From NCBI RefSeq assembly GCF_945915435.1, contig NZ_CAMEFG010000023.1:1-58226 (forward strand): 58,226 nt of DNA. Reading direction: 5' to 3'. A model generated the notes under the pieces. The model was not told where the DNA came from. It searched no databases and saw nothing but the letters and a program-made list of their open reading frames with translations. The first letter of the stretch is position 1; every line of letters starts with the position of its first letter. Origin of the DNA: an uncultured Paracoccus sp. GTDB taxonomy: Bacteria > Pseudomonadota > Alphaproteobacteria > Rhodobacterales > Rhodobacteraceae. Of this stretch, positions 32,448 through 41,470 are shown piece by piece. Both the position numbers and the translations under genes were made by a program.

Positions 32448-34649
32448 TCAGCGATCCGCTTTTTTCAGCGCACCCGTCAAGGCCAGCGCCCCGGAGACGA
32501 TCCCGTCGGCAGAGGGCATCGTCGCGGCATAGGCCGGGCCGGTCGGAATGAAGCTGTCCTGCGCCGTCAGCCGTGCAAGCCGGGCGCAGGACGTTTCGAG
32601 GAAATGCGCCATCAATGCCTCGGCGACGCCACCGGAGTGCCGCGTTTCGTCCACCACGAGGATATGGCGGCAACCGCGCACGGCCTGGCTCAGCGCCTCC
32701 TTGGGCAGGGGCGAGAGCCAGCGCATGTCGATAATCCGCGCCTTGATGCCCGCCGCCTCGATCCGGGGCAACGCCTTGTGGCTCAGGTAGACGCCATTGC
32801 CGAAGCTGACGATGGCGATATCGGTGCCGTCGCCGTCGACCCCGACCTCGCCAAGCGCGATCCTTTCCCCCGGATCGGGATAGCGGCGCATCCACAGCCC
32901 GTCCTTGTCCACGTGCAGATCGCGCATCGGATAAAGCGCGATCGGTTCGAGAAAGGCCACGACGCGCTGTTCCTCGCGCGCCAGGCGCACGCATTCGCGC
33001 AGCATCCTGGCCGCATCGGCACCGTTCGACGGCACGGCAAGGACGACGCCCGGAATGTCGCGCAGCACCGCGACCGAGTTGTCGTTGTGGAAATGCCCGC
33101 CAAAGCCCTTCTGATAGCCAAGCCCGGCAATACGCAGCACCAAGGGGTTGGTGAACTGGCCTGCCGAGAAGAAGGAAAGCGTCGCCGCCTCGCCCCGGAT
33201 CTGGTCCTCGGCATTGTGCAGATAGGCAAGGAACTGGATCTCGGGCATCGGCACGAAACCGTTGTGGGCCATGCCGATGGCAAGGCCAAGGATCGACTGT
33301 TCGTCCAGCAGCGTGTCGATCATCCGGTCCGGCCCGAAGCGCTGGATCAGCTTTTGCGTCACGCCATAGACACCGCCCTTGCGCCCCACATCCTCGCCCA
33401 TCATGACGATTTCGGGATGCGCCAGCATCAGATCGGTCAGGGCCCAGTTGATCAGGCGCGACATGATTTGCGGTTCATCCATCGCGCGTGCATCGCTGCC
33501 AAAGACTGCCGCCCGCGCCTCGGCCGAGGGGCCGTTCGTCGCCCGGCAGGCGCGTGGGGGCGGCAGCAGGGACGCCATCACTTCATCCGCCGTCTTCAGG
33601 CGGGGCCGAGCCGCCACCTCTGCCGCGATGCGATTCACCCGCTCGCCCGTTTCCCTGTAGATGGCCAGCGCCGCCTCCGGGTCCAGCGCCCCGGCCCCGG
33701 ACAGCAGGCGCACGCTGTGCAGCAGCGGATCGTTGGCCTCTTCCGCTTCGACCTCGGCCTTTGACAGGTAGGCGGTCGGCATGTCCGCGCCGGCATGACC
33801 ATAAAGCCGCACGGTGCGGATGTGAAGGAATGCGGGCTTGCGCCGGGTGCGAACGTAATCGGCAGCCTTGAGCGCAGTCGCATAGGTATCGTAGATGTCC
33901 AGCCCGTCACAGGCGAAATACTTCAATCCGGGTCGGTTCGAGAAGGTCGCGCCGATCCAGCCCTGCGGCGTCTTGGTCGAAATCCCGATGCCGTTGTCCT
34001 CGCAGCAGAACAGCAAGGGCAGCGGAACGGATTGATAGGATGTCCATTGTGCGGCATTGAAGGCGCCCTGGGCCGTCGAATGGTTGGCCGAGGCGTCGCC
34101 GAAGCTGCAATACACGATGCCATCGTCGGGCAGGACGGCATGTTCCGGCCTATGGCGTTTCGCAGCGCCTATGGCGTAGGCGGCGCCGACCGCCTTGGGC
34201 AGATGGCTGGCGATGGTCGAGGTCTGCGGCGGAATGAACAGCGCCTTCGAACCCAGCACCTTGTGCCGCCCGCCCGAGATCGGGTCCTCGGAGGAACAGG
34301 CAAAGGACAGCAGCATGTCCCAGGCGATGGACTGGCCCGGCACCTGCTCGGCCCGCTGGATCTGGAAGGCCGCGTCGCGGTAATGCAGGAAGGCCATGTC
34401 GGTCGACCGCAAGGCCGCGGCGACGGCGGCAAGCCCCTCATGCCCCGAAGAGCCGATCGTATAAAAGCCGGTTCCCGCCGCCTGCATCGCACGGCTGGTC
34501 CGGTCCAGAGCGCGGGTCAGGCATCCCGAGCGATAAAGCGAAACCGCCAGTTCGTTGCCGAGCGGCCCCGCAGGCGCGCGTCCTTGCGGAAAGTCGCGCG
34601 CCGCGACCCGGCGCAGGAAACTCTCATGCACGATGACCGACCGATCCAT
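32448..34649 (-). CDS. Fused alpha/beta E1 component of a TPP-dependent 2-oxoacid dehydrogenase
   Basis: The 733-residue protein joins an alpha-type half (ThDP motif GDASANHST to CCEDNGIG, then KTADEVMASLLPP) to a beta-type half from about residue 385 (IMMGEDVGRKGGVYGVT, LDEQSILGLAIGMAHNG, AVPSNGADAARMLRE). This is the layout of fused branched-chain-type E1 proteins. No E2 or E3 gene is adjacent. ATG 34649 has GGGGA four bases upstream. It diverges from a LysR regulator and precedes a FabD-like gene. The 2-oxoacid substrate is unknown. Confidence 0.84.
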   Translation of the reverse strand: MDRSVIVHESFLRRVAARDFPQGRAPAGPLGNELAVSLYRSGCLTRALDRTSRAMQAAGTGFYTIGSSGHEGLAAVAAALRSTDMAFLHYRDAAFQIQRAEQVPGQSIAWDMLLSFACSSEDPISGGRHKVLGSKALFIPPQTSTIASHLPKAVGAAYAIGAAKRHRPEHAVLPDDGIVYCSFGDASANHSTAQGAFNAAQWTSYQSVPLPLLFCCEDNGIGISTKTPQGWIGATFSNRPGLKYFACDGLDIYDTYATALKAADYVRTRRKPAFLHIRTVRLYGHAGADMPTAYLSKAEVEAEEANDPLLHSVRLLSGAGALDPEAALAIYRETGERVNRIAAEVAARPRLKTADEVMASLLPPPRACRATNGPSAEARAAVFGSDARAMDEPQIMSRLINWALTDLMLAHPEIVMMGEDVGRKGGVYGVTQKLIQRFGPDRMIDTLLDEQSILGLAIGMAHNGFVPMPEIQFLAYLHNAEDQIRGEAATLSFFSAGQFTNPLVLRIAGLGYQKGFGGHFHNDNSVAVLRDIPGVVLAVPSNGADAARMLRECVRLAREEQRVVAFLEPIALYPMRDLHVDKDGLWMRRYPDPGERIALGEVGVDGDGTDIAIVSFGNGVYLSHKALPRIEAAGIKARIIDMRWLSPLPKEALSQAVRGCRHILVVDETRHSGGVAEALMAHFLETSCARLARLTAQDSFIPTGPAYAATMPSADGIVSGALALTGALKKADR

Positions 34650-34706
34650 GTCTTCCCCTGATGTCATCCCCACCTGCCGCATCCGGCACGGCAGCACCTT
34701 CTTGCA

Positions 34707-34744
34707 CATATCAAATCAAAACGGCTATGAATTGCGCCATATCA
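34707..34744. promoter_or_regulatory. CATATCA direct repeats in the E1-LysR divergent promoter
   Basis: CATATCA occurs at 34707-34713 and 34738-34744, 31 bases apart (about three helical turns), in the 118-base AT-rich region between the E1 and LysR genes. A LysR binding site is plausible but unproven. Confidence 0.35.
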
Positions 34745-34767
34745 GCGTTACTTGATGCGGAATCGTC

Positions 34768-35685
34768 ATGAACCTTAGTCGCAGCCGTATCCCGGACCTT
34801 GCCCAGCTTCAGGCATTCGAGGCTGCCGCGCGATATGAAAGCTTCACCCATGCCGCGACCGAACTGAACCTCAGCCAAAGCGCCGTCAGCCGCCAGATCC
34901 GGGAACTGGAGGCCCGGCTTGGCCTCGAACTGTTCGAAAGGGTGCGCCAGCGCGTCATCCTGTCCGAGAACGGCAAGCGCCTGCTGGCCGATGCCCGCGC
35001 ATTGCTGGAACGCGCCGAGGACATGACCCTGCGCGCGCTCGGCTCGCGCGGGCTGACCGGGGTTCTGTCGGTGGCGACGCTGCCGACCTTCGGCAGCCGC
35101 TGGCTGATCCCCAGGATACCGGCGTTTCTTGCCAGCGAACCGGGGGTTCAGGCCAGCATCGCCTCTCGTGCCGCGCCGTTCGATTTCGCGGTCGAACCCT
35201 TCGACATCGCGATTCATTTCGGGCGGCCAAGCTGGCCTCAGGCAAGCTGCACCTTTCTTTGCGACGAGGTGGTGATCCCGGTCGCCGCCCCCGGCATCGC
35301 ATCAGGTGATCCGGCCGAGGTCGCCGCCCTGCCTCTTTTGCAGATCACCCACCGGCCTCGCCTCTGGGCGCAATGGTTCGACCTGCAAGGGATCGAGGCC
35401 CGGAATGCCTATAACGGTCATCGGTTCGACAGCTTTTCGATGCTGATCTCGGCGGCCATCGCCGGCCTGGGCGTGGCGCTGCTGCCCGCTTGCCTGATCG
35501 AGACGGAACTGGCCGCCGGACAGCTTCAGCCTGTAGCCGACCGTCCGCTGACCACCGACCAGTGCTATTATACCGTTGTACCCGATGGGAAAACCGGCAA
35601 CCCGCTGGTTTCCGGCTTTCAGGACTGGCTAGGCGCCCAGATGGCCGAGGCCCAGCCGGTCGCCCCTGGACAAGGCCCTAATTGA
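34768..35685 (+). CDS. LysR-family regulator, GcvA-like
   Basis: The 305-residue protein has an N-terminal winged helix (LQAFEAAARYESFTHAATEL, LSQSAVSRQIRELEARLG) and a GcvA-type effector domain (FGSRWLIPRIPAFLASEPGV, IHFGRPSWP). It is divergent from the fused E1/FabD-like operon, which it probably controls. It is convergent with the FAD oxidoreductase, overlapping its end by eight bases. Confidence 0.85.
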   Translation: MNLSRSRIPDLAQLQAFEAAARYESFTHAATELNLSQSAVSRQIRELEARLGLELFERVRQRVILSENGKRLLADARALLERAEDMTLRALGSRGLTGVLSVATLPTFGSRWLIPRIPAFLASEPGVQASIASRAAPFDFAVEPFDIAIHFGRPSWPQASCTFLCDEVVIPVAAPGIASGDPAEVAALPLLQITHRPRLWAQWFDLQGIEARNAYNGHRFDSFSMLISAAIAGLGVALLPACLIETELAAGQLQPVADRPLTTDQCYYTVVPDGKTGNPLVSGFQDWLGAQMAEAQPVAPGQGPN

Positions 35686-36979
35686 CCGCATCCAGCAAGC
35701 GGTAAAGGTTGGTCACCGCAATCACGCCCAAGCCGCGCAGCGGCTCGGGTGGCAGGCCGGGGGCGGGGCCGTTCGGCACCGGCAGGTCGGCTATGGCGAG
35801 ATTGGCCGTCATGGCCCGGCCCACAAGCTTGCCATAGGCCGTCGCCATCGCCACCCCGCGTCCGCAATAGCCGTGCGAAGTCCACAACCCCGGCCTGGGT
35901 TGGTTGACATGGGGCACGAAATCCCCGGTCAGCCCGACCTTGCCCGACCAGCGGAATTCGATGGGCTGGCCCTTCAATTGCGGATAAACCGACAGCATCG
36001 CCTGCTGCACATGATCGAAATCGCGCGCGGACCGCGGGCCGCGCAGGTTGCCGCGCGTGCCGAACAGCACCCTCCCCTGCGCATCCTTGTGCCAATAATA
36101 GAGAATGCGGCGTATGTCGGAAACCGCCTGTTCGCCCGGCAGGATGGTCGCCGCGATATCCGCAGGCAAGGGACAGGTCGCGATCACATTCGTATGCACG
36201 GTGGCCGTGCTGCGGTCCAGGCTGGGTTCCAACCCGGCGGAATAGGCATCCGTGGCAAGCAGCACCTTTTCGGCACGCACCGTCCCGCGCGGGGTCTCGA
36301 CGCTCCAGCCCATGCCCTGATCGTCGATGCGGACGACCGGACTTTCACGATGGACCCGCGCGCCCAGCGAGATCGCCGCGCGCGCAAGCCCCCGCGCGTA
36401 GGAAAGCGGGTTCAGCGACGCCCCCTCGCGGTCGATCATGCCGCCGATGTAATGGCGCGAACCCAATTGGCGCACCAACTCGTCGCGCCCGATCATCGAC
36501 AGGCCGGGGAAGCCGTCCTCGGTCCACAGCCGCACCCGTTCCTCGACGCGGGCAAGACCGGCCTTGTTGTGGGCGGGCAAGATCCAGCCCGTGCGCTTGA
36601 GGTCGCAGGCGATCGAGAACTCGTCGATCAGGGCGAACACCTCGTCGCTGACGGTTGCGCCGAAATCGGCCATCGCCCGGCCATGTTCCTTGCCGAACTC
36701 CTTTTCCAGCACGCTGCGGCTGTTCTTGAAGCCCCGGATCACCGCGCCGCTGTTGCGCCCCGAGCCGCCCCAGCCGGGGAATCCCCCGTCCAGCACGCAG
36801 GTGGAAACCCCCTTGCGCTGCAACGCGATGGCAGCGCCCAGCCCCGTATAACCAGCCCCGACAATCGCAACATCGCAATGCGCATCGCCGTCCAGCGGCA
36901 CCGATGGATCGGTCTCGACCGCCGTCGCCGACCACAGCGACGGAAAGCGATTCTGGCAATCCGCCCCGTAATCAATCAT
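35678..36979 (-). CDS. FAD-dependent oxidoreductase, DadA/PuuB-like
   Basis: The roughly 433-residue DAO-fold protein has the dinucleotide motif VAIVGAGYTGLGAAIALQRKG near residue 36 and the GWGGSGRNSGAVIRGF segment typical of gamma-glutamylputrescine oxidase/glycine oxidase relatives. The C-terminus has GYCGRGVAMATAYGKLV. ATG 36979 overlaps the GntR gene by eight bases; an upstream ATG at 37015 lies deep in that gene. It probably deaminates an amine or amino acid brought in by the adjacent ABC importer. Confidence 0.82.
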   Translation of the reverse strand: MIDYGADCQNRFPSLWSATAVETDPSVPLDGDAHCDVAIVGAGYTGLGAAIALQRKGVSTCVLDGGFPGWGGSGRNSGAVIRGFKNSRSVLEKEFGKEHGRAMADFGATVSDEVFALIDEFSIACDLKRTGWILPAHNKAGLARVEERVRLWTEDGFPGLSMIGRDELVRQLGSRHYIGGMIDREGASLNPLSYARGLARAAISLGARVHRESPVVRIDDQGMGWSVETPRGTVRAEKVLLATDAYSAGLEPSLDRSTATVHTNVIATCPLPADIAATILPGEQAVSDIRRILYYWHKDAQGRVLFGTRGNLRGPRSARDFDHVQQAMLSVYPQLKGQPIEFRWSGKVGLTGDFVPHVNQPRPGLWTSHGYCGRGVAMATAYGKLVGRAMTANLAIADLPVPNGPAPGLPPEPLRGLGVIAVTNLYRLLDAVN

Positions 36980-37676
36980 GTTCTGCGCCCGACTGAGCAT
37001 TGCGACGCGCGGCATGAAGGTTCACCGTCGTCGTATAATGGTATTCGAGTTCGGCCTGCGCGATGCGAACCTGTCCGCGCTGGATGGCATCGAAAATGCG
37101 GCAATGGTCCATATAGGCCCCGCGCGGACCGGCATCGCGGGGCAGTTCGGTCGTGCGGATCAACTGAACGCGGTCGAGGATGATGCCCAGTTCCTGCACC
37201 AGAAGCGGCTGCCCCCCCAGTTCGGCCAGCGCCATGTGAAAGGCGCGATCCAACTGGCTGAACTCCGAGCGGGTCGCGGCTTCCAGCGCCTGCTCCTGCT
37301 GTTCGAGGATGGCTCCGACCGGGGCCAGCGCCGCACCGCCGCACCGGACGGCATATTCCACCGCCAGAAATTCCAGCGCCGCACGCTGGCGATAGGTGAT
37401 GACGATTTCATCATAGCTGAAGCTGCGGATCGCGTAACGACGCCCGTTGCGCTCGACCAACCCTTCCTGCTCCAGGCGACGCAGGGCCTCTCGTGCGGGA
37501 ACGCGCGAGGTGTTGAACCAGTTGGCGACTTCCTCTTCGCGCAGGGACAGCCCCATTTCCAACTCATGACGCAGGATGCGCCGCTTAAGTCCCAGATAAG
37601 CCGCCTCGCCCGCCGAGGGGGGGCTGGCGGTCCTGCCGGCAGGATCCGGCGGCTGGCTTTTGTCCAAAATGGTCAT
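36972..37676 (-). CDS. GntR-family regulator (FCD type)
   Basis: The 234-residue regulator has a GntR winged helix (LKRRILRHELEMG, LREEEVANWFNTSRVPAREAL, RRLEQEGLVERNGRRYAIRSF) and an all-helical FCD ligand domain with a metal-type D/H pattern (QLDRAFHMALAELG, YMDHCRIFDAI). Start 37676 is preceded by AGGA. It is divergent from an ABC importer operon and upstream of the FAD oxidoreductase, so it probably represses both. Two GTATAC sites lie in the divergent region. Confidence 0.86.
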   Translation of the reverse strand: MTILDKSQPPDPAGRTASPPSAGEAAYLGLKRRILRHELEMGLSLREEEVANWFNTSRVPAREALRRLEQEGLVERNGRRYAIRSFSYDEIVITYRQRAALEFLAVEYAVRCGGAALAPVGAILEQQEQALEAATRSEFSQLDRAFHMALAELGGQPLLVQELGIILDRVQLIRTTELPRDAGPRGAYMDHCRIFDAIQRGQVRIAQAELEYHYTTTVNLHAARRNAQSGAEHD

Positions 37677-37713
37677 GTCATCCTGAGTCCATGCTACCGA
37701 GCCATAAGAATTA

Positions 37714-37870
37714 GTATACTGAAAGTTGTCAAGATCTATCCACAAATAGGCATCACTCCCGCAGATCAGACAATAAGTCCATTTATTTTCTATATATTAT
37801 AAGGAAACGTGCTTGCGGTAAAAAATGCTTGCAGGAATCATCACTCCTTGCTCATATGTGTTTGGTATAC
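37714..37870. promoter_or_regulatory. Two GTATAC palindromes in the GntR-importer divergent region
   Basis: GTATAC occurs at 37714-37719 (TTAGTATACTGAAA) and 37865-37870 (TTGGTATACTGTAA), in the 360 bases between the regulator and the binding-protein gene. FCD-type GntR proteins such as UxuR bind TGGTATACCA-like sites. The remainder is AT-rich promoter DNA with no gene. Confidence 0.6.
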
Positions 37871-38036
37871 TGTAATGCCGCTTCGGCGGGCAATCAGCCG
37901 GAACGACACTTGCGAAACCGGGGCAGGCGCCGCGATCACCGCAGGCCATGCGCCGGTTCACGATTTGAACGACCATGAAAGCTGGCCTGCAGGGCCGGCC
38001 TTCGCAAAAACAACGACTGACAGGGAAGCATCGAAA

Positions 38037-39599
38037 ATGAAAAGCATGACGACTCTCAGCCGCCGCAGCCTGATGGCCGGGACCGGCGCCCTGTTCGGCC
38101 TTGCGGGGCTGGGCATTTCATCCCGCGCCGCCCTTGCGCAAGGCACGGCGCTGCGCGCGGCGATCACCGGCTATGGCGTGCTGAACACGCTGGACCCCGC
38201 GCGTGCCTCTCTGGTGCCCGAATTCTATGTCATCTGGGCCATCTACAACGGGCTGCTGAAATTCGACGATCAGATGCAGATCGTCCCCGACCTGGCCGAA
38301 AGCTACGAATTGCGCGACAACGGCTCGATCGAGGTCAGGCTGCGCGAGGGCGTCACCTTCCATGACGGTTCGCCCCTGACGTCCGAGGATGTGAAATTCT
38401 CGCTCGAACGCCTGCTGGACGAAGAGCTTGCCTCGCCGAACGCATCGAAGGTCGCGGTGGTCGATCATGTCGAGGTGATCGACGAGTTGAATCTGGTCAT
38501 CCATGCGACCGGCCCCTTCGCGCCGCTGCTGACCTTCCTGACCAATGCCCGCACCGGCACGCAGATCCTGTCGAAATCCGCCTACGAACAGCTTGGCCCC
38601 GACGGCTACAGCCGCAACCCCGTCGGCACGGGTCCCTACAAGCTGACGTCCTGGGACACCGGCACCGGGCTGAAACTGGAAGCTTTCGAGGATTATTTCG
38701 AGGGTGCCCCCGCGCTCAAGACCGTCGAGGTTCCGCTGATCGTCGAAGAGGCGTCGGGCGTGACGGCCCTTCTGGGCGGGCAGATTCATATGACCTCGAC
38801 CATTCCCACCTCGGACGTGCCGGACCTGATGAACAACGGCAATGTGCAGGTGCTGCGGCAACCGGGGCTGAACGTCCGGTTCATCTCGATCAATCTTCAG
38901 AAGCCGCCCTTCGACGACGTGCATTTCCGTCGCGCCGTCTCGATGGCCTTTCAGCGCGAGGCGATGGTGCAGACCGTGCTTTTCGGCGAAGGCGCGCCGC
39001 TGCACGGCTTCTTCCCACCGCTGCTGGGCGATTACTACACCCCCGGCGAAAACTCGGTGACCAGTTTCGACCCCGAGGCCGCGAAGGCCGAACTGGCCAG
39101 GTCGCGATACGCGGCGGACGAACATCCCGTCGAGGTCATCACCTGGGGCGGCGGCTGGTGGAAGCGCTACGCCGAGATATTCGTGGCGCAGGTCAACCAG
39201 GTGCTGGGCACGCGGTTCACGGTCGGCGTCACCGATTCCAACGCCGCCTTCGCCCGCCAGACCACGGGCGATTTCGTGGCCGGTGTCTGGGGCTGGCTGG
39301 GCTTCATCGACCCCGATGAATATGTCGGCGACATCCTGCATACGGATGGCTGGCGCAACATGGGCAAATATTCGAACCCCGAGGTCGATGCCCTGCTGGA
39401 ACAGGCCCGCGCCGAGCTGGACCCGCAAAAGCGCGCCGCCCTCTATCACGAGGTCGAGGCGAAGGCGATCGAGGATATGCCGGTCATTCCGTGCTTTACC
39501 TCGAACATCCACAACCTGCTTGCGGCGAATGTGCAGGGCTTCACGCAAAAGCCCTATGCGAATTTCGGCGATCAGTTCATGAAAGTGAGCATCGGCTGA
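38037..39599 (+). CDS. ABC transporter substrate-binding protein, peptide/nickel type (SBP family 5)
   Basis: The 520-residue periplasmic protein has a Tat-like signal (LSRRSLMAGTGALFG to ALAQ) and the family 5 signature GVTFHDGSPLTSEDVKFSLERL, then NPVGTGPYKL and DVHFRRAVSMAFQRE. It starts an operon with two permeases, a double ATPase and a D-2-hydroxyacid dehydrogenase. GGGAAG lies eight bases upstream of ATG 38037. The ligand cannot be read from sequence; dipeptides, opines or amines are possible. Confidence 0.9.
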   Translation: MKSMTTLSRRSLMAGTGALFGLAGLGISSRAALAQGTALRAAITGYGVLNTLDPARASLVPEFYVIWAIYNGLLKFDDQMQIVPDLAESYELRDNGSIEVRLREGVTFHDGSPLTSEDVKFSLERLLDEELASPNASKVAVVDHVEVIDELNLVIHATGPFAPLLTFLTNARTGTQILSKSAYEQLGPDGYSRNPVGTGPYKLTSWDTGTGLKLEAFEDYFEGAPALKTVEVPLIVEEASGVTALLGGQIHMTSTIPTSDVPDLMNNGNVQVLRQPGLNVRFISINLQKPPFDDVHFRRAVSMAFQREAMVQTVLFGEGAPLHGFFPPLLGDYYTPGENSVTSFDPEAAKAELARSRYAADEHPVEVITWGGGWWKRYAEIFVAQVNQVLGTRFTVGVTDSNAAFARQTTGDFVAGVWGWLGFIDPDEYVGDILHTDGWRNMGKYSNPEVDALLEQARAELDPQKRAALYHEVEAKAIEDMPVIPCFTSNIHNLLAANVQGFTQKPYANFGDQFMKVSIG

Positions 39600-40615
39600 T
39601 GTCGCAAAGCGATCCCGTTTCGGGGGGAAGCCGCAGCCTGCCCGCGCGCGAGCGGGCGGGATACCGTCGCCTCATGCTGCTGGGGGGCAAACTTCTCAGC
39701 GCACTGGTGCTGTTGCTGGTTGGTTCGCTGGTCGTATTCCTGACGATACAGGCTGCGCCCGGCTCGGCCGCGCTGTCGGTTCTGGGCGAACAGGCCACCC
39801 CCGAGGCGGTCGCCGCCTTCGAGCGCCGGCACGGGCTGGACCAGCCGGTCCTGGTGCAATACCTGGCCTGGCTGGGCAATGCCCTAAGGGGCGATTTCGG
39901 CGTGTCGCTTTCCATTGCCAGCGGCCAGCAGATTTCGTCCCTGATGGCCAGCAAGCTGCCGACCACGTTGTTTCTGGGCGCCTATGCGCTGGTGCTGGCC
40001 ATCGCCATATCGCTGGTTCTGGGCATCTATGCCGCGCGCCATCGCGGCAAGACCGGCGACACGGTGGCCACCTCGATCTCGGTCCTGGGGATCTCGATGC
40101 CGGATTTCTGGCTCAGCTATGTGCTGATCTTCTTCTTCGGCCTGTCTCTGGGCTGGTTTCCGACCTATGGCTATGTCTCGCCCTTCGTGGACCTGCCCGG
40201 TGCGCTTCATGCCGGGTTCCTGCCCGCCTTGGCCATCGCCGCGCCGATGGCGGCGGTGTTCTCGCGCACCCTGCGCGCGGTTCTGCTGGAAACGATGACC
40301 CGGCCCTATGTGACGGCGGCGCGGTCCTTCGGGCTGAAACCACGCTTCGTCTTCGTCCATTTCATCTTTCGCAACGCGCTGATCCCCTATCTTACCATCA
40401 TCGGGTTGCAGATCCGCTATATCCTTGGCGGCGTGGTGGTGGTCGAGCGTATCTTCGGCATTCCGGGCATGGGTTCCTTCATGGTCGATGGCGCGTTCCT
40501 GCGCGACCTGCCGGTGCTGCTGGCCTGCACGGTCACCTTCCTTGCCATCGTCGTGCTGGTCAACACGCTGACCGACGCGCTTTGCAGCTTCCTGGACCCG
40601 CGGAGGTCGCGCTGA
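39599..40615 (+). CDS. ABC transporter permease, DppB type
   Basis: The 338-residue inner-membrane protein has six predicted helices. It shows RHGLDQPVLVQYLAWL, the EAA-loop region TAARSFGLKPRFVFVHFIFRN and VERIFGIPGMGSFMVD near the end. The start codon shares a base with the stop of the binding-protein gene. Confidence 0.9.
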   Translation: MSQSDPVSGGSRSLPARERAGYRRLMLLGGKLLSALVLLLVGSLVVFLTIQAAPGSAALSVLGEQATPEAVAAFERRHGLDQPVLVQYLAWLGNALRGDFGVSLSIASGQQISSLMASKLPTTLFLGAYALVLAIAISLVLGIYAARHRGKTGDTVATSISVLGISMPDFWLSYVLIFFFGLSLGWFPTYGYVSPFVDLPGALHAGFLPALAIAAPMAAVFSRTLRAVLLETMTRPYVTAARSFGLKPRFVFVHFIFRNALIPYLTIIGLQIRYILGGVVVVERIFGIPGMGSFMVDGAFLRDLPVLLACTVTFLAIVVLVNTLTDALCSFLDPRRSR

Positions 40616-41466
40616 TGAGCCTTTTCCACCGCAACAGCCTTGCACGGCGTTTCCTGCATCACCGCACGGCACTGGCCGGGCTGGTCATCTGCACCTGCGT
40701 GCTTCTGGCCGTGATCGTCGGCCCCCTGATCCTGCCCTACGGTCCCGAGGACATGGATTTCATGGCCACGCTGTCGCCGCCCAGCATGGCCCACCCGCTG
40801 GGCACGGACAGCTTCGGGCGCGACGTCCTGGTGCGCGTGCTGAACGGCGGACAGGTTTCGCTGACGATCAGCTTTCTGGCGATCGCCCTGGCCACGGTGG
40901 TCGGCGGCGGCATGGGGCTGGCGGCGGCCTATCACGGCGGCTGGACCGACGTGATCCTGATGCGCTTCGCCGATCTGCTGTTCGCCTTTCCCAGCTTCAT
41001 TCTGGCGCTTCTGCTGATGGTGATGTTCGGGTTCTCGACCTCGAACATCATCTTCGCCATCGCGCTGGTCTATCTGCCGATCTTCGCCCGCATCGCGCGG
41101 AACTCGACGCTGCTGGTGCGCGACGAGCCCTTCGTGCAGGCCGCGCGGCTGATGGGGCGGCGCCCGGTCGCGATCATGCTGACGCAGATCCTGCCCAATA
41201 TCTCGGCGCCGCTTCTGGTGCAGGCTTCGGCGGGGATGGCCTTCGCCATCATCCTCGAGGCGGGGCTGTCCTTCATCGGGCTGGGGGTCCAGCCGCCGAC
41301 ACCGTCCCTTGGCGGGATCATGTCGGACGGGCGCGAATATTTCAGCCGCGCGCCCTGGGTCCTGACGATGAGCGGGCTGGCGATTTCCGTGGCCCTTCTG
41401 GGGATCAACCTGCTGGGCGACGGGTTGCGCGACCTGACCGACCCGCGCCTGCGCGAAAGGAACTGA
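40615..41466 (+). CDS. ABC transporter permease, DppC type
   Basis: The 283-residue membrane protein has the family start HPLGTDSFGRDVLVRVLNGG, an EAA loop QAARLMGRRPVAIMLTQILPN and the C-terminal EAGLSFIGLGVQPPTPSLGG. It overlaps the upstream permease by one base; GGAGG lies ahead of the ATG. Confidence 0.9.
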   Translation: MSLFHRNSLARRFLHHRTALAGLVICTCVLLAVIVGPLILPYGPEDMDFMATLSPPSMAHPLGTDSFGRDVLVRVLNGGQVSLTISFLAIALATVVGGGMGLAAAYHGGWTDVILMRFADLLFAFPSFILALLLMVMFGFSTSNIIFAIALVYLPIFARIARNSTLLVRDEPFVQAARLMGRRPVAIMLTQILPNISAPLLVQASAGMAFAIILEAGLSFIGLGVQPPTPSLGGIMSDGREYFSRAPWVLTMSGLAISVALLGINLLGDGLRDLTDPRLRERN

Positions 41467-41470
41467 CATC

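Noticed and set aside
37809..39599. Start of the binding protein at 37809
   Set aside because: This would place about 76 residues before the Tat-like signal peptide and cover a GTATAC operator; ATG 38037 directly precedes the signal.
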